Positions 46,478 through 55,533 of a DNA stretch of 64,000 nucleotides are shown piece after piece. The notes beneath the pieces are model-generated. The model searched no databases. It saw only the letters and a program-made list of their open reading frames with translations, and was not told where the DNA came from. The DNA is from Ferrigenium straubiae (GTDB taxonomy: Bacteria > Pseudomonadota > Gammaproteobacteria > Burkholderiales > Gallionellaceae). Location: assembly GCA_019449655.1 (NCBI GenBank), contig JAHQXD010000002.1:166793-230792 (forward strand), in the 5' to 3' direction. How positions within the stretch are numbered: the stretch's first letter is position 1; each line of letters starts with the position of its first letter. A program made the translations under genes and the position numbers.

Positions 46478-46789
46478 ATGGGTTTTTACGACAAGCATGT
46501 TTTTTTCTGCACCAACCAGCGCGCGGACGGCGGCGACTGCTGCGGCAAGCGCGGCGCGCCGAAGGCACGCGAATACATGAAGAACAAGGTTGCCGAGCTC
46601 GGCATCTCCACTCTCAGGAACAACATCCGCATCAACACTGCGGGCTGCATGAACCGCTGCGACGAGGGGCCGGTCATCGTGGTGTATCCGGAGGGCACCT
46701 GGTACACCTACGTGGACGAGAAAGACCTCGACGAGATCATCGAGGAGCATCTCAGGCATGGCAGGCCGGTCGAGCGCCTGAAAATCTAG
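46478..46789 (+). CDS. Thioredoxin-like [2Fe-2S] ferredoxin
   Basis: 103 aa from ATG 46478 (a second Met directly upstream at 46475). Cysteine ligands fit the Shethna-type/thioredoxin-like 2Fe-2S fold: FFCTNQRADGGDCCG and TAGCMNRCDEGPVIVVYP. The protein is cytoplasmic; its electron partner is unknown. Confidence 0.88.
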   Translation: MGFYDKHVFFCTNQRADGGDCCGKRGAPKAREYMKNKVAELGISTLRNNIRINTAGCMNRCDEGPVIVVYPEGTWYTYVDEKDLDEIIEEHLRHGRPVERLKI

Positions 46790-46986
46790 CCGCCCCGGGC
46801 TCCGCCTCCACCCGGCTTTACTGCCTGCCCCGCCGCCACTTGTAACGGCGGGGCGGATATCTTCGCGCACCGCCGGTGCAATAGGTATTTCAACCTATAT
46901 ATTTGCGTCCTCTTCCATGTAAAAGTTTGCCGCCTGGTTGTCAGCAATAGCGCTGTTTTCGTTTTCAATCTACCGGAGGGTTGATC

Positions 46987-47352
46987 ATGTTCAAACGTCA
47001 CGTTGTGCCAAGCAGGGAAATCATCGGAAAACACGTCAGCAACAGTTGGTCGGAAGATCTGGGAGTCATCGAGGATGTGGTGCTCGACCTCAACACCGGC
47101 TGCGTGGCCTACGCGGTGCTGTCCTTCCGCGGCATCATGGGGTTCGGTGCGAAGCACTTCGCCATTCCTTGGGGGAAAATCGGGATGCCGAAGAAGGGTG
47201 CATCGGACGACATCTTTTCACTGAAGATGGATCGGGAGGATCTGCTCCATGCTCCGGGCTTCGAGCCGGACAACTGGCCGGATATGGCCGATAGCGCCTG
47301 GATGGAGGAGGTGGAAAGGCATTACCTGGAGGCAATCCACGAACCTCACTGA
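46987..47352 (+). CDS. PRC-barrel domain protein
   Basis: 121 aa with a PRC-barrel core (VSNSWSEDLGVIEDVVLDLNTG, AYAVLSFRGIMGFGAKHFAIPWGKI). GGAGGG precedes the ATG at 46987. Stress-type PRC-barrel proteins like this are common near photosynthesis or envelope genes, but the role is unknown. The 197 bp between it and the ferredoxin show nothing recognisable. Confidence 0.85.
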   Translation: MFKRHVVPSREIIGKHVSNSWSEDLGVIEDVVLDLNTGCVAYAVLSFRGIMGFGAKHFAIPWGKIGMPKKGASDDIFSLKMDREDLLHAPGFEPDNWPDMADSAWMEEVERHYLEAIHEPH

Positions 47353-47403
47353 TGCCGCTTCAGGTCCTGTAGCAAATACCCGGCAGCAGCTTCCGGCAAT
47401 CCT

Positions 47404-47688
47404 TCAGGGGAGCAAATTTTCCGGTTCGATTTTGCTGCCGGTTATCGCCACGACCTTGTGGCGCGATTGCCCGCCCTGCCTTAGCTCCACCTGGCGCAGC
47501 GGCACCTCGAACAATTCCGCGATGAATTTCAGCAGGGCCTCGTTGGCGCGCCCCTCGACGGGAGGGGCGGCGAGCCGGATTTTGAGCGCCTCGCCGTGCA
47601 GGCCGGCGATCTCGCTGCGCTTCGCGCCGGGCTGGACATGCAGGGTCAGGGTGACGACTTCCCCGCTGCGGCGGTACCACACAGCCAT
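47404..47688 (-). CDS. yggU: YggU/DUF167 family protein
   Basis: 94 aa with the DUF167 pattern LHVQPGAKRSEIAGLHG...KIRLAAPPVEGRANEALLKFIAE. Conserved small protein of unknown function, often at the end of the yggS-proC-yggT-yggU run as here. It starts directly next to the yggT stop. Confidence 0.92.
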   Translation of the reverse strand: MAVWYRRSGEVVTLTLHVQPGAKRSEIAGLHGEALKIRLAAPPVEGRANEALLKFIAELFEVPLRQVELRQGGQSRHKVVAITGSKIEPENLLP

Positions 47689-48255
47689 TTACAGCATTCC
47701 GGCGGCGAGGCGTTCCAGCGCGCCGACCGGCACGATCACGATGAGCTGGCAGACGATGAACAGCAGCAGCGGCGACAGGTCCACGCTGCCCAGCATCGGC
47801 ACGACGCGGCGCAGGGGCTGGAGGAAGCGGTGGGTAATGGCCGAGAGCAGCGGCGCGGCCGGCGTGTGGGGATTCACCCAGGACAGGATCGCCTGCGCGA
47901 ATACGGCCGCCATCAGCAGGTAGAGGCTGATCTTGAGCAGCTTGACCATGGCCAGAACCAGCAGCCCCGGCAACGGGAAGCCGTGGAAGGCGTAGCCCTG
48001 CGCCCACAGGGCTGCGGCCAGGTAGAGCATTTCGGCGAGCAGCGCGAGCAGCAGTGTCGCGCTGTCCAGCCCGCGCACCGCGGGGATGAAACGGCGCGCG
48101 CGCAGCACCATGAAGTCGGTCAACGCCATGACGAATTCGCCGATAGGGTTGCGCATCGGCGCGCGCAGCCATACGGCGTGGAAGCGCAACAGCAGGATCG
48201 CCGCGAAGGGCTGTAGCAGCATGTCGAGCAGGAACAGCAGGGCTTCGTTGAGCAT
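47689..48255 (-). CDS. yggT: YggT family membrane protein
   Basis: 188 aa with two YggT repeats of membrane helices (LLLRFHAVWLRAPMRNPIGEFVMALTDFMVLRARR and AILSWVNPHTPAAPLLSAITHRFLQPLRRVVP). YggT-type proteins are linked to osmotic tolerance and, in other lineages, to cell division. Start 48255 is 1 bp after the proC stop. Confidence 0.92.
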   Translation of the reverse strand: MLNEALLFLLDMLLQPFAAILLLRFHAVWLRAPMRNPIGEFVMALTDFMVLRARRFIPAVRGLDSATLLLALLAEMLYLAAALWAQGYAFHGFPLPGLLVLAMVKLLKISLYLLMAAVFAQAILSWVNPHTPAAPLLSAITHRFLQPLRRVVPMLGSVDLSPLLLFIVCQLIVIVPVGALERLAAGML

Positions 48256-48256
48256 G

Positions 48257-49066
48257 TCAGTCCCTGCCCAGTTCGTTGCCCATTTCCCTGGAACGTTCGG
48301 CGGCGGCATGGGCGGCCTGCGCGATATGTTCCGCGACCCGGTTGGCGGACATGCTGAGCAGCGCGCGCTCGGTGGTGCCGTTCTTCGAGGTGACGCGCGC
48401 GCGCAGCACGCTCGCATCCTCATCGCTGCCGGCGGCAAGCTTGCTGGCGCCGAGGAAGGTCGCGAGGCTCAGGCGGCGCGCGTCTTCGGCATTGAAACCC
48501 AGCTCGCGCGCCGCCTGCTGCAGCGCCTCGATGAAATAGAACACGTAGGCCGAGCCGCTGCCGGAAATCGCCGTGACGGCATCCAGCATCGCCTCATCCT
48601 GCAGCCACAGCGTTTCGCCGACCGCCTCCAGGATGTCCTGCGCCTGCCCGCATTGCACGGTGCCCACCGCGGGCAAGGCGTACAGCCCGGTCATGCCGCT
48701 GCGGATCAGCGCCGGGGTGTTGGGCATGGCGCGCACTACCTTCGGGCAGTTCGCCCAGCGCGCGATGTCGCCGGCGCGGATGCCGGCGGCAATCGAGATC
48801 AGCAGTTGCCCCTTGATCAGCGGGGCAAGCTGCTGCGCCACCTCGCGCAACTGCTGCGGCTTTACCGCGAGCACGATGACTTGGCTGCCGTCCACGCCCT
48901 CGAAGAGATTGTCCACGGATTGCACGGAAAAATCGCGCTGCAGCCTCGCGCGGCTCTCCGCGTTGACTTCCACCACGCAGAGCTGCTCGGTGAAAAACCC
49001 CTTGCCGAGCAGGCCGCCGATGAGTGCGGTGGCCATGTTGCCGCCGCCGATGAAGCAGATGTTCAT
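48257..49066 (-). CDS. proC: Pyrroline-5-carboxylate reductase
   Basis: Last step of proline synthesis. The 269-aa protein has the NAD(P)-binding FIGGGNMATALIGGLL and the P5CR signature DAVTAISGSGSAYVFYFIEAL. It overlaps yggS by 4 bp (ATGA). Confidence 0.97.
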   Translation of the reverse strand: MNICFIGGGNMATALIGGLLGKGFFTEQLCVVEVNAESRARLQRDFSVQSVDNLFEGVDGSQVIVLAVKPQQLREVAQQLAPLIKGQLLISIAAGIRAGDIARWANCPKVVRAMPNTPALIRSGMTGLYALPAVGTVQCGQAQDILEAVGETLWLQDEAMLDAVTAISGSGSAYVFYFIEALQQAARELGFNAEDARRLSLATFLGASKLAAGSDEDASVLRARVTSKNGTTERALLSMSANRVAEHIAQAAHAAAERSREMGNELGRD

Positions 49067-49764
49067 GTTGTTTCCTTTTGATAAGTTCGATTACCGAAAA
49101 TCGCCGAGCCGACGCGCACCATGGTCGCGCCTTCCGCGATGGCCGCGGCAAAGTCCTGCGACATGCCCATCGACAGGGTATCGAGTTGCAGGCCCTGCCG
49201 GTTCAGTTGTTCGAGCAGCTCGCGCAGCCGCGCGAATGCCTCGCGCTGCGCGGCAACTTCGTCGCTGGGTTCGGGGATGGCCATCAGCCCGCGCAGCGCA
49301 AGATGCGGCAGTTGCGCGACCGCCCTCGCCAGTTGCTCCGCTTCTTCGGGCGGCACGCCGCTCTTGCTGGCCTCGCCGCTGATGTTCACCTGCAGGCACA
49401 CCTGCAGCGGCGGCAGCGGCGCGGGGCGCTGCGCCGAGAGCCGCTCGGCGATCTTCAGCCGATCCACGCCGTGCACCCAGGAAAAACTTTCCGCGATGAC
49501 GCGCGTCTTGTTGCTCTGGATCGGCCCGATGAAGTGCCACTCGATCGGCAGATCGCGTAGCGCGGCGATCTTGTCCAGCGCCTCCTGCACGTAGCTCTCG
49601 GCGAAGCGGGTCTGCCCTGCATCATATGCCTCGCGCAGCGCTTCGGGCGGGAAAGTCTTGCTCACCGCGAGCAGGATTACGTCGTTCGCGGCGCGCTCCG
49701 CCTTGGCGGCGGCAGCGTCCATCGCGGCGCGCACGGCTTGCATGTTGGAAGCGATTGTTGTCAT
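49063..49764 (-). CDS. yggS: PLP homeostasis protein YggS/PLPBP
   Basis: Binds pyridoxal phosphate and buffers its pool without known catalysis. The 233-aa protein has the PLP-lysine in LLAVSKTFP, EWHFIGPIQSNKTR and LSMGMSQDFAAAIAEGATMVRVGSAIFG. It is divergent from pilT, a conserved arrangement in proteobacteria. Confidence 0.96.
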   Translation of the reverse strand: MTTIASNMQAVRAAMDAAAAKAERAANDVILLAVSKTFPPEALREAYDAGQTRFAESYVQEALDKIAALRDLPIEWHFIGPIQSNKTRVIAESFSWVHGVDRLKIAERLSAQRPAPLPPLQVCLQVNISGEASKSGVPPEEAEQLARAVAQLPHLALRGLMAIPEPSDEVAAQREAFARLRELLEQLNRQGLQLDTLSMGMSQDFAAAIAEGATMVRVGSAIFGNRTYQKETT

Positions 49765-49851
49765 AATCCCGTGCGCTGCCCGTCCTTTTCATGCGGCCTG
49801 CAGCCGTCTCAATCAAACCGGATTAAAACCGGCAAAACAGGGAAGATTATA

Positions 49852-50895
49852 ATGGATATCACCGAACTGCTTGCCTTCGGCGTCAAGAACAAGGCCTCCG
49901 ACCTGCATCTCTCCGCCGGCCTGCCGCCGATGATCCGCGTGCACGGCGATATGCGCCGCATCAACCTGCCCGCGATGGAGCACAAGGAAGTACATGCGCT
50001 GGTGTACGACATCATGAACGACCAGCAGCGCAAGTTCTACGAGGAGAACAAGGAAGTCGACTTCTCCTTCGAGGTGCCGGGGCTGGCGCGCTTCCGCGTG
50101 AATGCCTTCATCCAGAACCGTGGCGCGGGCGCGGTGATGCGTACCATTCCCTCCAAGATTCTGTCGCTGGAAGACCTCAAGGCTCCGAAGAGCTTCGAGA
50201 CCATCTCGGACTATCCGCGCGGCATGGTGCTGGTCACCGGGCCGACCGGCTCCGGCAAGTCCACCACGCTGGCGGCGATGATCAACCACCGCAACGAGCA
50301 CGAACTGGGGCATATCCTGACGGTGGAGGACCCGATCGAATTCGTGCACGAGAGCAAGAAGTGCCTGATCAATCAGCGCGAGGTCGGGCGCGATACCCTG
50401 TCCTTCCAGAATGCGCTGCGCTCGGCGCTGCGCGAAGACCCGGACATCATCCTGGTCGGCGAAATGCGCGACCTGGAAACCATCCGCCTCGCGATGTCGG
50501 CGGCGGAAACCGGCCACCTGGTTTTCGGCACGCTGCACACCAGCTCGGCGGCCAAGACCATCGACCGTATCATCGACGTGTTCCCCGCCGACGAAAAGGA
50601 AATGGTGCGCGCGATGCTCTCCGAAAGCTTGCGCGCGGTGATCTCGCAGGCACTGCTCAAGACCAAGGACGGCACGGGCCGCGTGGCCGCGCACGAGATC
50701 ATGGTCTGCACACCGGCGATCCGCAACCTGATCCGCGAGGCCAAGGTGCCGCAGATGTATTCCGCGATCCAGACCGGCCAGAACCTCGGCATGCAGACTC
50801 TCGATCAGTGCCTGACCAACCTGGTCAAAAACAACATCGTCAGCGCCGCCGAAGCGCGCAGCAAGGCGATGAACAAGGATCTGTTCCCCGGTTGA
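49852..50895 (+). CDS. pilT: Type IV pilus retraction ATPase PilT
   Basis: Hexameric ATPase that depolymerises pili. The ATG at 49852 (GGAAG upstream) gives 347 aa. Walker A GPTGSGKSTTLAAM, the Asp box, Walker B (DIILVGEMRDLETI), His box and the PilT hallmark AIRNLIRE near the C-terminus are all present. The upstream extension of the frame overlaps the yggS promoter region. Confidence 0.97.
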   Translation: MDITELLAFGVKNKASDLHLSAGLPPMIRVHGDMRRINLPAMEHKEVHALVYDIMNDQQRKFYEENKEVDFSFEVPGLARFRVNAFIQNRGAGAVMRTIPSKILSLEDLKAPKSFETISDYPRGMVLVTGPTGSGKSTTLAAMINHRNEHELGHILTVEDPIEFVHESKKCLINQREVGRDTLSFQNALRSALREDPDIILVGEMRDLETIRLAMSAAETGHLVFGTLHTSSAAKTIDRIIDVFPADEKEMVRAMLSESLRAVISQALLKTKDGTGRVAAHEIMVCTPAIRNLIREAKVPQMYSAIQTGQNLGMQTLDQCLTNLVKNNIVSAAEARSKAMNKDLFPG

Positions 50896-50902
50896 TTCAA
50901 CG

Positions 50903-50935
50903 GTAGGGTGGGCACAAAGAACGTGCCCACCCTAC
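50903..50935. repeat. Hairpin repeat between pilT and pilU
   Basis: GTAGGGTGGGCAC (50903-50915) and GTGCCCACCCTAC (50923-50935) are perfect 13-bp inverted arms around 7 nt. The same sequence forms part of the larger repeat at 36301-36378. It has no T run, so it is a repeat rather than a clear terminator. Confidence 0.85.
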
Positions 50936-50967
50936 TACAAGCTACCAGCTATATTCAGGAGTTTATT

Positions 50968-52104
50968 ATGGAAAGAGACCAGGCCACCGAGCTAATCCAC
51001 AATCTGTTGCGCGGCATGATCAGCAAGAAGGCCTCCGACCTGTTCGTTACGAGCGGCTTTCCGCCGGCCTTCAAGGTGGACGGCAAGATGACGCCGGTTT
51101 CCAACCAGGCGCTGACTCCGGTGCATACCCAAGAGCTGGCGCGCGCCATCATGAACGACAAGCAGGCCGCCGAGTTCGAGGCGACGCATGAGTGCAACTT
51201 CGCGATCAGCCCGCCCGGCATCGGGCGCTTCCGCGTGAACGTGTTCATGCAGCAGCAGCGCGTCGGTATGGTGCTGCGCACTATCACCACCAAGATTCCC
51301 GATCTCGATCAGATGGGGTTGCCGCCGGTGCTGAAGGACATCGTGATGACCAAGCGCGGCCTGGTGATCCTGGTCGGCGGCACCGGCTCGGGCAAGTCCA
51401 CCACGCTGGCGGCGATGATCGGCCACCGCAACAAGAACAGCTACGGGCACATCATCACCATTGAGGATCCGGTGGAATACGTGCACGATCACGCCAACTG
51501 CATCATCACCCATCGCGAAGTCGGCGTGGACACCGAGAACTGGCACAACGCGCTGAAGAATACCCTGCGCCAGGCGCCGGACGTGATCCTGATCGGCGAA
51601 ATCCGCGACCGCGAGACCATGGAGTACGCCGTGGCTTTCGCCGAGACCGGCCACCTGTGCATGGCCACGCTGCACGCCAACAGCGCCAACCAGGCGCTGG
51701 ACCGCATCATCAACTTCTTCCCGGAGGAGCGCCGCGAACAGTTGCTCATGGACCTGTCGCTGAACATCAAGGCGCTGATCTCGCAGCGCCTGATCCCGAA
51801 GAAGGACGGGGCGGGCCGTGCCGCCGCGATCGAAATCCTGCTCAATTCGCCGCTGATCGCCGACCTGATTTTCAAGGGCGAGGTGCATGCGATCAAGGAT
51901 GTGATGGCCAAGTCGCGCGAATTGGGCATGGAGACCTTCGACGGCGCGCTGTACAACCTCTACGAGGCCGGCATGATCTCCTACGAGGAGGCGCTGAAGA
52001 ACGCCGACTCGCTCAACGACCTGCGCCTGCGCATCAAGCTGGAAAGCAAGCTGAGCGGAGACCGCGACGTGATGAGTGGCACCGATCATCTGAAGCTGAC
52101 CTGA
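50968..52104 (+). CDS. pilU: PilT-dependent retraction ATPase PilU
   Basis: PilU aids PilT in forceful retraction. From ATG 50968 (CAGGAG upstream) the product is 378 aa. Walker A is GGTGSGKSTTLAAM and Walker B is in DVILIGEIRDRETM. It lacks the AIRNLIRE box (has LIADLIFKGE), the usual distinction from PilT. It is preceded by the pilT-pilU hairpin. Confidence 0.96.
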   Translation: MERDQATELIHNLLRGMISKKASDLFVTSGFPPAFKVDGKMTPVSNQALTPVHTQELARAIMNDKQAAEFEATHECNFAISPPGIGRFRVNVFMQQQRVGMVLRTITTKIPDLDQMGLPPVLKDIVMTKRGLVILVGGTGSGKSTTLAAMIGHRNKNSYGHIITIEDPVEYVHDHANCIITHREVGVDTENWHNALKNTLRQAPDVILIGEIRDRETMEYAVAFAETGHLCMATLHANSANQALDRIINFFPEERREQLLMDLSLNIKALISQRLIPKKDGAGRAAAIEILLNSPLIADLIFKGEVHAIKDVMAKSRELGMETFDGALYNLYEAGMISYEEALKNADSLNDLRLRIKLESKLSGDRDVMSGTDHLKLT

Positions 52105-52121
52105 CGTTGCCGGCATGGAGC

Positions 52122-52150
52122 AAAAAGCCGCGCACAGGCGCGGCTTTTTT
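52122..52150. terminator. Bidirectional terminator between pilU and the RlmL-like gene
   Basis: AAAAAGCCGCGC (52122-52133), loop ACAG, GCGCGGCTTTTT (52138-52149): a 12-bp stem with A and T tracts, serving both convergent genes. Confidence 0.85.
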
Positions 52151-53288
52151 ATTTGCGGTTGCTGCCCGCCACGATCCTGTACTCCAGCAGGCGGCACTCG
52201 ATCGCGCCGTTGAACAGCGGGATGCGCTTCGACGGAGACAATCGCATCAGTTTCAGGATCGCCTTGTCCGCCGTGAACAGGTAAGCCGTCCAGCCGCCGA
52301 ATTTCTTCTTCAGCGCGTCGCCCAGCTTCGGGTACAACTCCGCCAGTTCGTCCAGCTCGCCCATGCGTTCGCCGTAGGGCAGGTTGGCCACCAGCACGCC
52401 GCTCTCCGCCGGGGCGGAAATTTCCAGGATATTGGCCTGCTTGAGCTGCACGCATTCCGACAGGCCGGCCTCGTGCAGGTTGCGCCATGCGGTCTTCAGC
52501 GCGTCGCCGTACAGGTCGCTGCCGTAGATTTCCAGCGGCCTGGCCGGAAGCTGCGCGGCGATCGCCTGTTCGCGCATCTGGCTCCACTTCGCGGCATCGA
52601 AATTTTTCAGCTTCTCGAAGGCGAAGCCGCGCCCGATGCCGGGCTGGATGTTGAGGGACATCTGCGCCGCCTCGATCAAAAAGGTGCCGCTGCCGCACAT
52701 CGGGTCGAGCAGCGGCGTGCCGGGCTGCCAGCCGCTCAGGCGCAAAATGCCCGCCGCGAGGTTCTCGCGGATCGGCGCGATGTTGGTGTGTGATCGCACG
52801 CCACGCTTGAACAGCGCGTCGCCCGAGGTGTCGAGGTACAGCATCATGCTGTTGCCTTCGAGGAAGGCATGGATGCGGATGTCCGGCGTGAGCGTGTCCA
52901 CGCTCGGACGCTCGTTGCAGTGCTCGCGGAAGCGGTCGCACACCGCGTCCTTGATGCGCAGCGTGACGAACTCCAGGCTCTTCAGCGGGCACTTGATCGC
53001 CGTGACGTTGACGCGGATCGTGTTGCCCACGTCGAACCAGCGCTGCCATTGCAGCTCGAGCGCAGTCTGGTAAATGTCATGTTCGCTGCGGTACTGCGCT
53101 TCCTTGACGCGCCACAGGATGCGGCTGGCGATGCGGTTCTCCAGGTTGGCGCGGTAGCACAGCGGCCAGTCGCCGGAAAAATGCACGCCGCCTTCGGTGC
53201 TGCGCACGTTGCTTGCGCCGAGCGCTTCGAGGTCGCCATGCAGGATGGCTTCCAGTCCGCGCGGGCAGGGGGCGAAAAAATCAGGCAT
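52149..53288 (-). CDS. rlmL: RlmL-like THUMP-domain RNA guanine-N2 methyltransferase
   Basis: The 379-aa protein has an N-terminal THUMP/ferredoxin-like RNA-binding region and a methyltransferase domain with DPMCGSGTFLIEAAQMS (SAM motif) and the catalytic NLPYGERMG. It corresponds to the N-terminal RlmL half of E. coli RlmKL (23S rRNA m2G2445); the RlmK half is not fused here. The RNA target is inferred from the family. Confidence 0.88.
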   Translation of the reverse strand: MPDFFAPCPRGLEAILHGDLEALGASNVRSTEGGVHFSGDWPLCYRANLENRIASRILWRVKEAQYRSEHDIYQTALELQWQRWFDVGNTIRVNVTAIKCPLKSLEFVTLRIKDAVCDRFREHCNERPSVDTLTPDIRIHAFLEGNSMMLYLDTSGDALFKRGVRSHTNIAPIRENLAAGILRLSGWQPGTPLLDPMCGSGTFLIEAAQMSLNIQPGIGRGFAFEKLKNFDAAKWSQMREQAIAAQLPARPLEIYGSDLYGDALKTAWRNLHEAGLSECVQLKQANILEISAPAESGVLVANLPYGERMGELDELAELYPKLGDALKKKFGGWTAYLFTADKAILKLMRLSPSKRIPLFNGAIECRLLEYRIVAGSNRK

Positions 53289-53291
53289 GGA

Positions 53292-53702
53292 TCAGAAGGG
53301 CTTGACGGTGACGAGGATGACGATGGCGATCAGCAGCAGCACGGGCATCTCGTTGAACCAACGGTAGAACACATGGCTGCGCGTGTTGCGGTCTTCGGCG
53401 AACAGCTTGACCAGGTGACCGCAATAGCGGTGGTAGCCCAGCAGCACCAGCACCAGCAGAAGTTTGGCATGCATCCAGCCGCCGCCGATGCCGTAGCCCA
53501 GCCAGAGCCACAGGCCGAAACCGATCGCCAGCCAGGCAATCGGCGTGACGAAGCGGTACAGCTTGCGCTCCATCAGTTTAAGCCGCGCGATTTCGGCAGG
53601 CTCGGTCGCCATCGCGTGGTTGACGAAGATGCGCGGCAGATAGAACAGACCCGCGAACCAGCTCACCACGAAAATGATATGAAACGATTTAACCCACAGC
53701 AT
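53292..53702 (-). CDS. hemJ: HemJ-type protoporphyrinogen oxidase (CopD family)
   Basis: 136-aa protein with four membrane helices and the HemJ pattern LWVKSFHIIFVVSWFAGLFYLPR and MHAKLLLVLVLLGYH. Conserved His8 and the Lys of the third helix are present. HemJ oxidises protoporphyrinogen IX in heme synthesis. hemL and hemB lie further down the window, on the other strand. It is 3 bp ahead of the RlmL-like gene. Confidence 0.88.
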   Translation of the reverse strand: MLWVKSFHIIFVVSWFAGLFYLPRIFVNHAMATEPAEIARLKLMERKLYRFVTPIAWLAIGFGLWLWLGYGIGGGWMHAKLLLVLVLLGYHRYCGHLVKLFAEDRNTRSHVFYRWFNEMPVLLLIAIVILVTVKPF

Positions 53703-53711
53703 GAACTATCC

Positions 53712-54497
53712 TCATTGCGACAAGCGCCGCCGGAACAGCACCAGCGACACGTAAAAACCCAGCAGCGCGTAGGCCAGCAGCACGGCGGCATGCCACAGGG
53801 GCTGCGCCGGAATTGTGTTGTTCAGCAGCGGCCGCGCTAGGTCGATCGCGTGCGTCAGCGGCAGGAAGGCCGATATGTTTTGCAGCAGCGGCGGCAACTG
53901 GTCGACCGGGAAAAACACGCCGCATAATAGCACCATCGGCGTGATCACCAGCGTGAAGTAGTACATGAAGAAGTCGTAGCCGGGCGCGACGGCGGTCATG
54001 ATCAGCCCGAGCGAGGCGAAGCACAGGCCGACCAGCAGCGCGAGCGGGATGAGCCACAGCGTGAGCGGCGAATGCGACAGCCCGAGCAGCCAGATCACCG
54101 CGAGCACCGCGAGGCCGGAGAGCAGGCTTTTGCTCGCTGCCCAGGCGATTTCCGAGAACACGATGTCGTCTAGTGTGATGGGGGTGTTGAGGATCGCCTC
54201 CCAAGTGCGCTGCTCGTGCATGCGCGCGAAGCCGGAATACAAGGCCTCGAAGCTCGCGCTGTTCATGGTGCTGTAGCACACCGTCCCGGCGGCGAGGAAG
54301 GCGATGTAGGACATGCCACCGACCTCCGGCAGCATCCCGCCCAGCCCGTAGCCCAGGCCCAGCATGTAGATCACCGGATCGGCGAGATGGCCGAGGATCG
54401 ACGAGCCGGCCATCTTCTTCCACACGAGGAAGTTGCGCCGCCAGATCGGGACGAAGCGGAGGCTCGGGCGCGGTGGCGCGAAGATTCTTGTTTTCAT
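53712..54497 (-). CDS. ABC-2 type exporter permease
   Basis: 261 aa, six membrane helices, with the NodJ/DrrB-like sequence GLGYGLGGMLPEVGGMSYIAFLAAGTVCYSTMNSASFEALYSGFARM. It belongs with the ATP-binding subunit upstream, separated by a repeat-bearing 121-bp gap. The transported substrate is unknown. Confidence 0.9.
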   Translation of the reverse strand: MKTRIFAPPRPSLRFVPIWRRNFLVWKKMAGSSILGHLADPVIYMLGLGYGLGGMLPEVGGMSYIAFLAAGTVCYSTMNSASFEALYSGFARMHEQRTWEAILNTPITLDDIVFSEIAWAASKSLLSGLAVLAVIWLLGLSHSPLTLWLIPLALLVGLCFASLGLIMTAVAPGYDFFMYYFTLVITPMVLLCGVFFPVDQLPPLLQNISAFLPLTHAIDLARPLLNNTIPAQPLWHAAVLLAYALLGFYVSLVLFRRRLSQ

Positions 54498-54527
54498 TCC
54501 ATCACTGCCAATTGGATTACTCGTGCA

Positions 54528-54587
54528 TTGTAGGAGCCCGGCTTGCCGGGCGATTCAGGACTCGCGCAACAAGTTGCGCTCCTACAA
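54528..54587. repeat. REP-like palindrome between the ABC genes
   Basis: TTGTAGGAGC (54528-54537) and GCTCCTACAA (54578-54587) are exact inverted arms. Inner hairpins CCCGGCTTGCCGGG and GCGCAACAAGTTGCGC lie next to them. It resembles GTAGGAGC-type REP sequences of gammaproteobacteria. Confidence 0.8.
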
Positions 54588-54618
54588 CAGCGCACCATCC
54601 CCAACGAGTTACCTGGAG

Positions 54619-55533
54619 TCATTCGCGCATCTCCCTGCCGGTCAGTTTCAAAAAAACATCTTCCAGATTCGCCGGGCGATGCAAGTAGCGCAGTTCCGGA
54701 TGCTGCTGCAACTCATGCAGCAGCGGTTGCGCATCCTGCACATAGCAAAATACCGTTTCGCCGCTCACTTCGAAGCGCTGCGCATGGCGTGCCGCGTGGC
54801 CCTGCGCCCATTCCGCCGCGCCCTCGCCGAACACCTCGACCACCTGCGGCTCGATGTTGCGCTCGATGAGTTCGCGCGGCGAGCCTTCGCTGATGATGCG
54901 TCCGTTGTCCATCACCGCGAGGCGGTGGCAGAGCCGCTCGGCCTCGTCCATGAAGTGCGTGGTGAGCAGCAGCGTCTTGCCGCGCGCGGTCAGCTCGCGC
55001 AGCCGTTGCCAGATCAGGTGGCGCGCCTGCGGGTCGAGTCCGGTGGTCGGCTCGTCGAGGAAGATGACCTCCGGGTCGTTCACCAGCGCGCGCGCCAGGG
55101 TCAGCCGCCGCTTCATGCCGCCGGACAGGGTCGGCACGCGTGCGTCGCGCTTGCCGGTCAGGTTGGCGAACTCCAGCAGTTCCGGCAGGCGCGCCTCGAT
55201 GGCCGCATCGCTCATGCCGAAGTAGCGGCCATACACCAGCAGGTTTTCCGCTACCGTGAAGTCCGGATCGAGGTTGTCCATCTGCGGCACCACGCCGACG
55301 CGCAGCCGCGCAGGGCGTGCTTCGCCCGGAACGGGATGGTCCAGCAGCCGCAGTTCGCCCGCGTCCGGCGCGATCAGACCGAGCAGCAAACGCAGCGTGG
55401 TGGTCTTGCCCGCGCCGTTCGGTCCGAGCAGGCCGAAGCACTCGCCGCACCGGATGGACAGGTTCAGCCCGTTCACCACCAGTTGTCCGCCGTAGAATTT
55501 GCGCAGGTTGCGCGCGCTTATCACCGCATTCAT
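54619..55533 (-). CDS. ABC exporter ATP-binding subunit (NodI-like)
   Basis: Start 55533 overlaps the hydrolase stop (ATGA) and gives 304 aa. Walker [17 protein letters not shown], signature [15 protein letters not shown] and Walker [14 protein letters not shown] are intact. NodI/CcmA-type sequence [27 protein letters not shown]. It pairs with the downstream ABC-2 permease. Confidence 0.93.
   Translation of the reverse strand: MNAVISARNLRKFYGGQLVVNGLNLSIRCGECFGLLGPNGAGKTTTLRLLLGLIAPDAGELRLLDHPVPGEARPARLRVGVVPQMDNLDPDFTVAENLLVYGRYFGMSDAAIEARLPELLEFANLTGKRDARVPTLSGGMKRRLTLARALVNDPEVIFLDEPTTGLDPQARHLIWQRLRELTARGKTLLLTTHFMDEAERLCHRLAVMDNGRIISEGSPRELIERNIEPQVVEVFGEGAAEWAQGHAARHAQRFEVSGETVFCYVQDAQPLLHELQQHPELRYLHRPANLEDVFLKLTGREMRE

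Noticed and set aside
49738..49852. An N-terminal extension of PilT from an upstream start
   Set aside because: PilT proteins start MDITELL; ATG 49852 has a ribosome site and the extension overlaps the divergent yggS 5' region.
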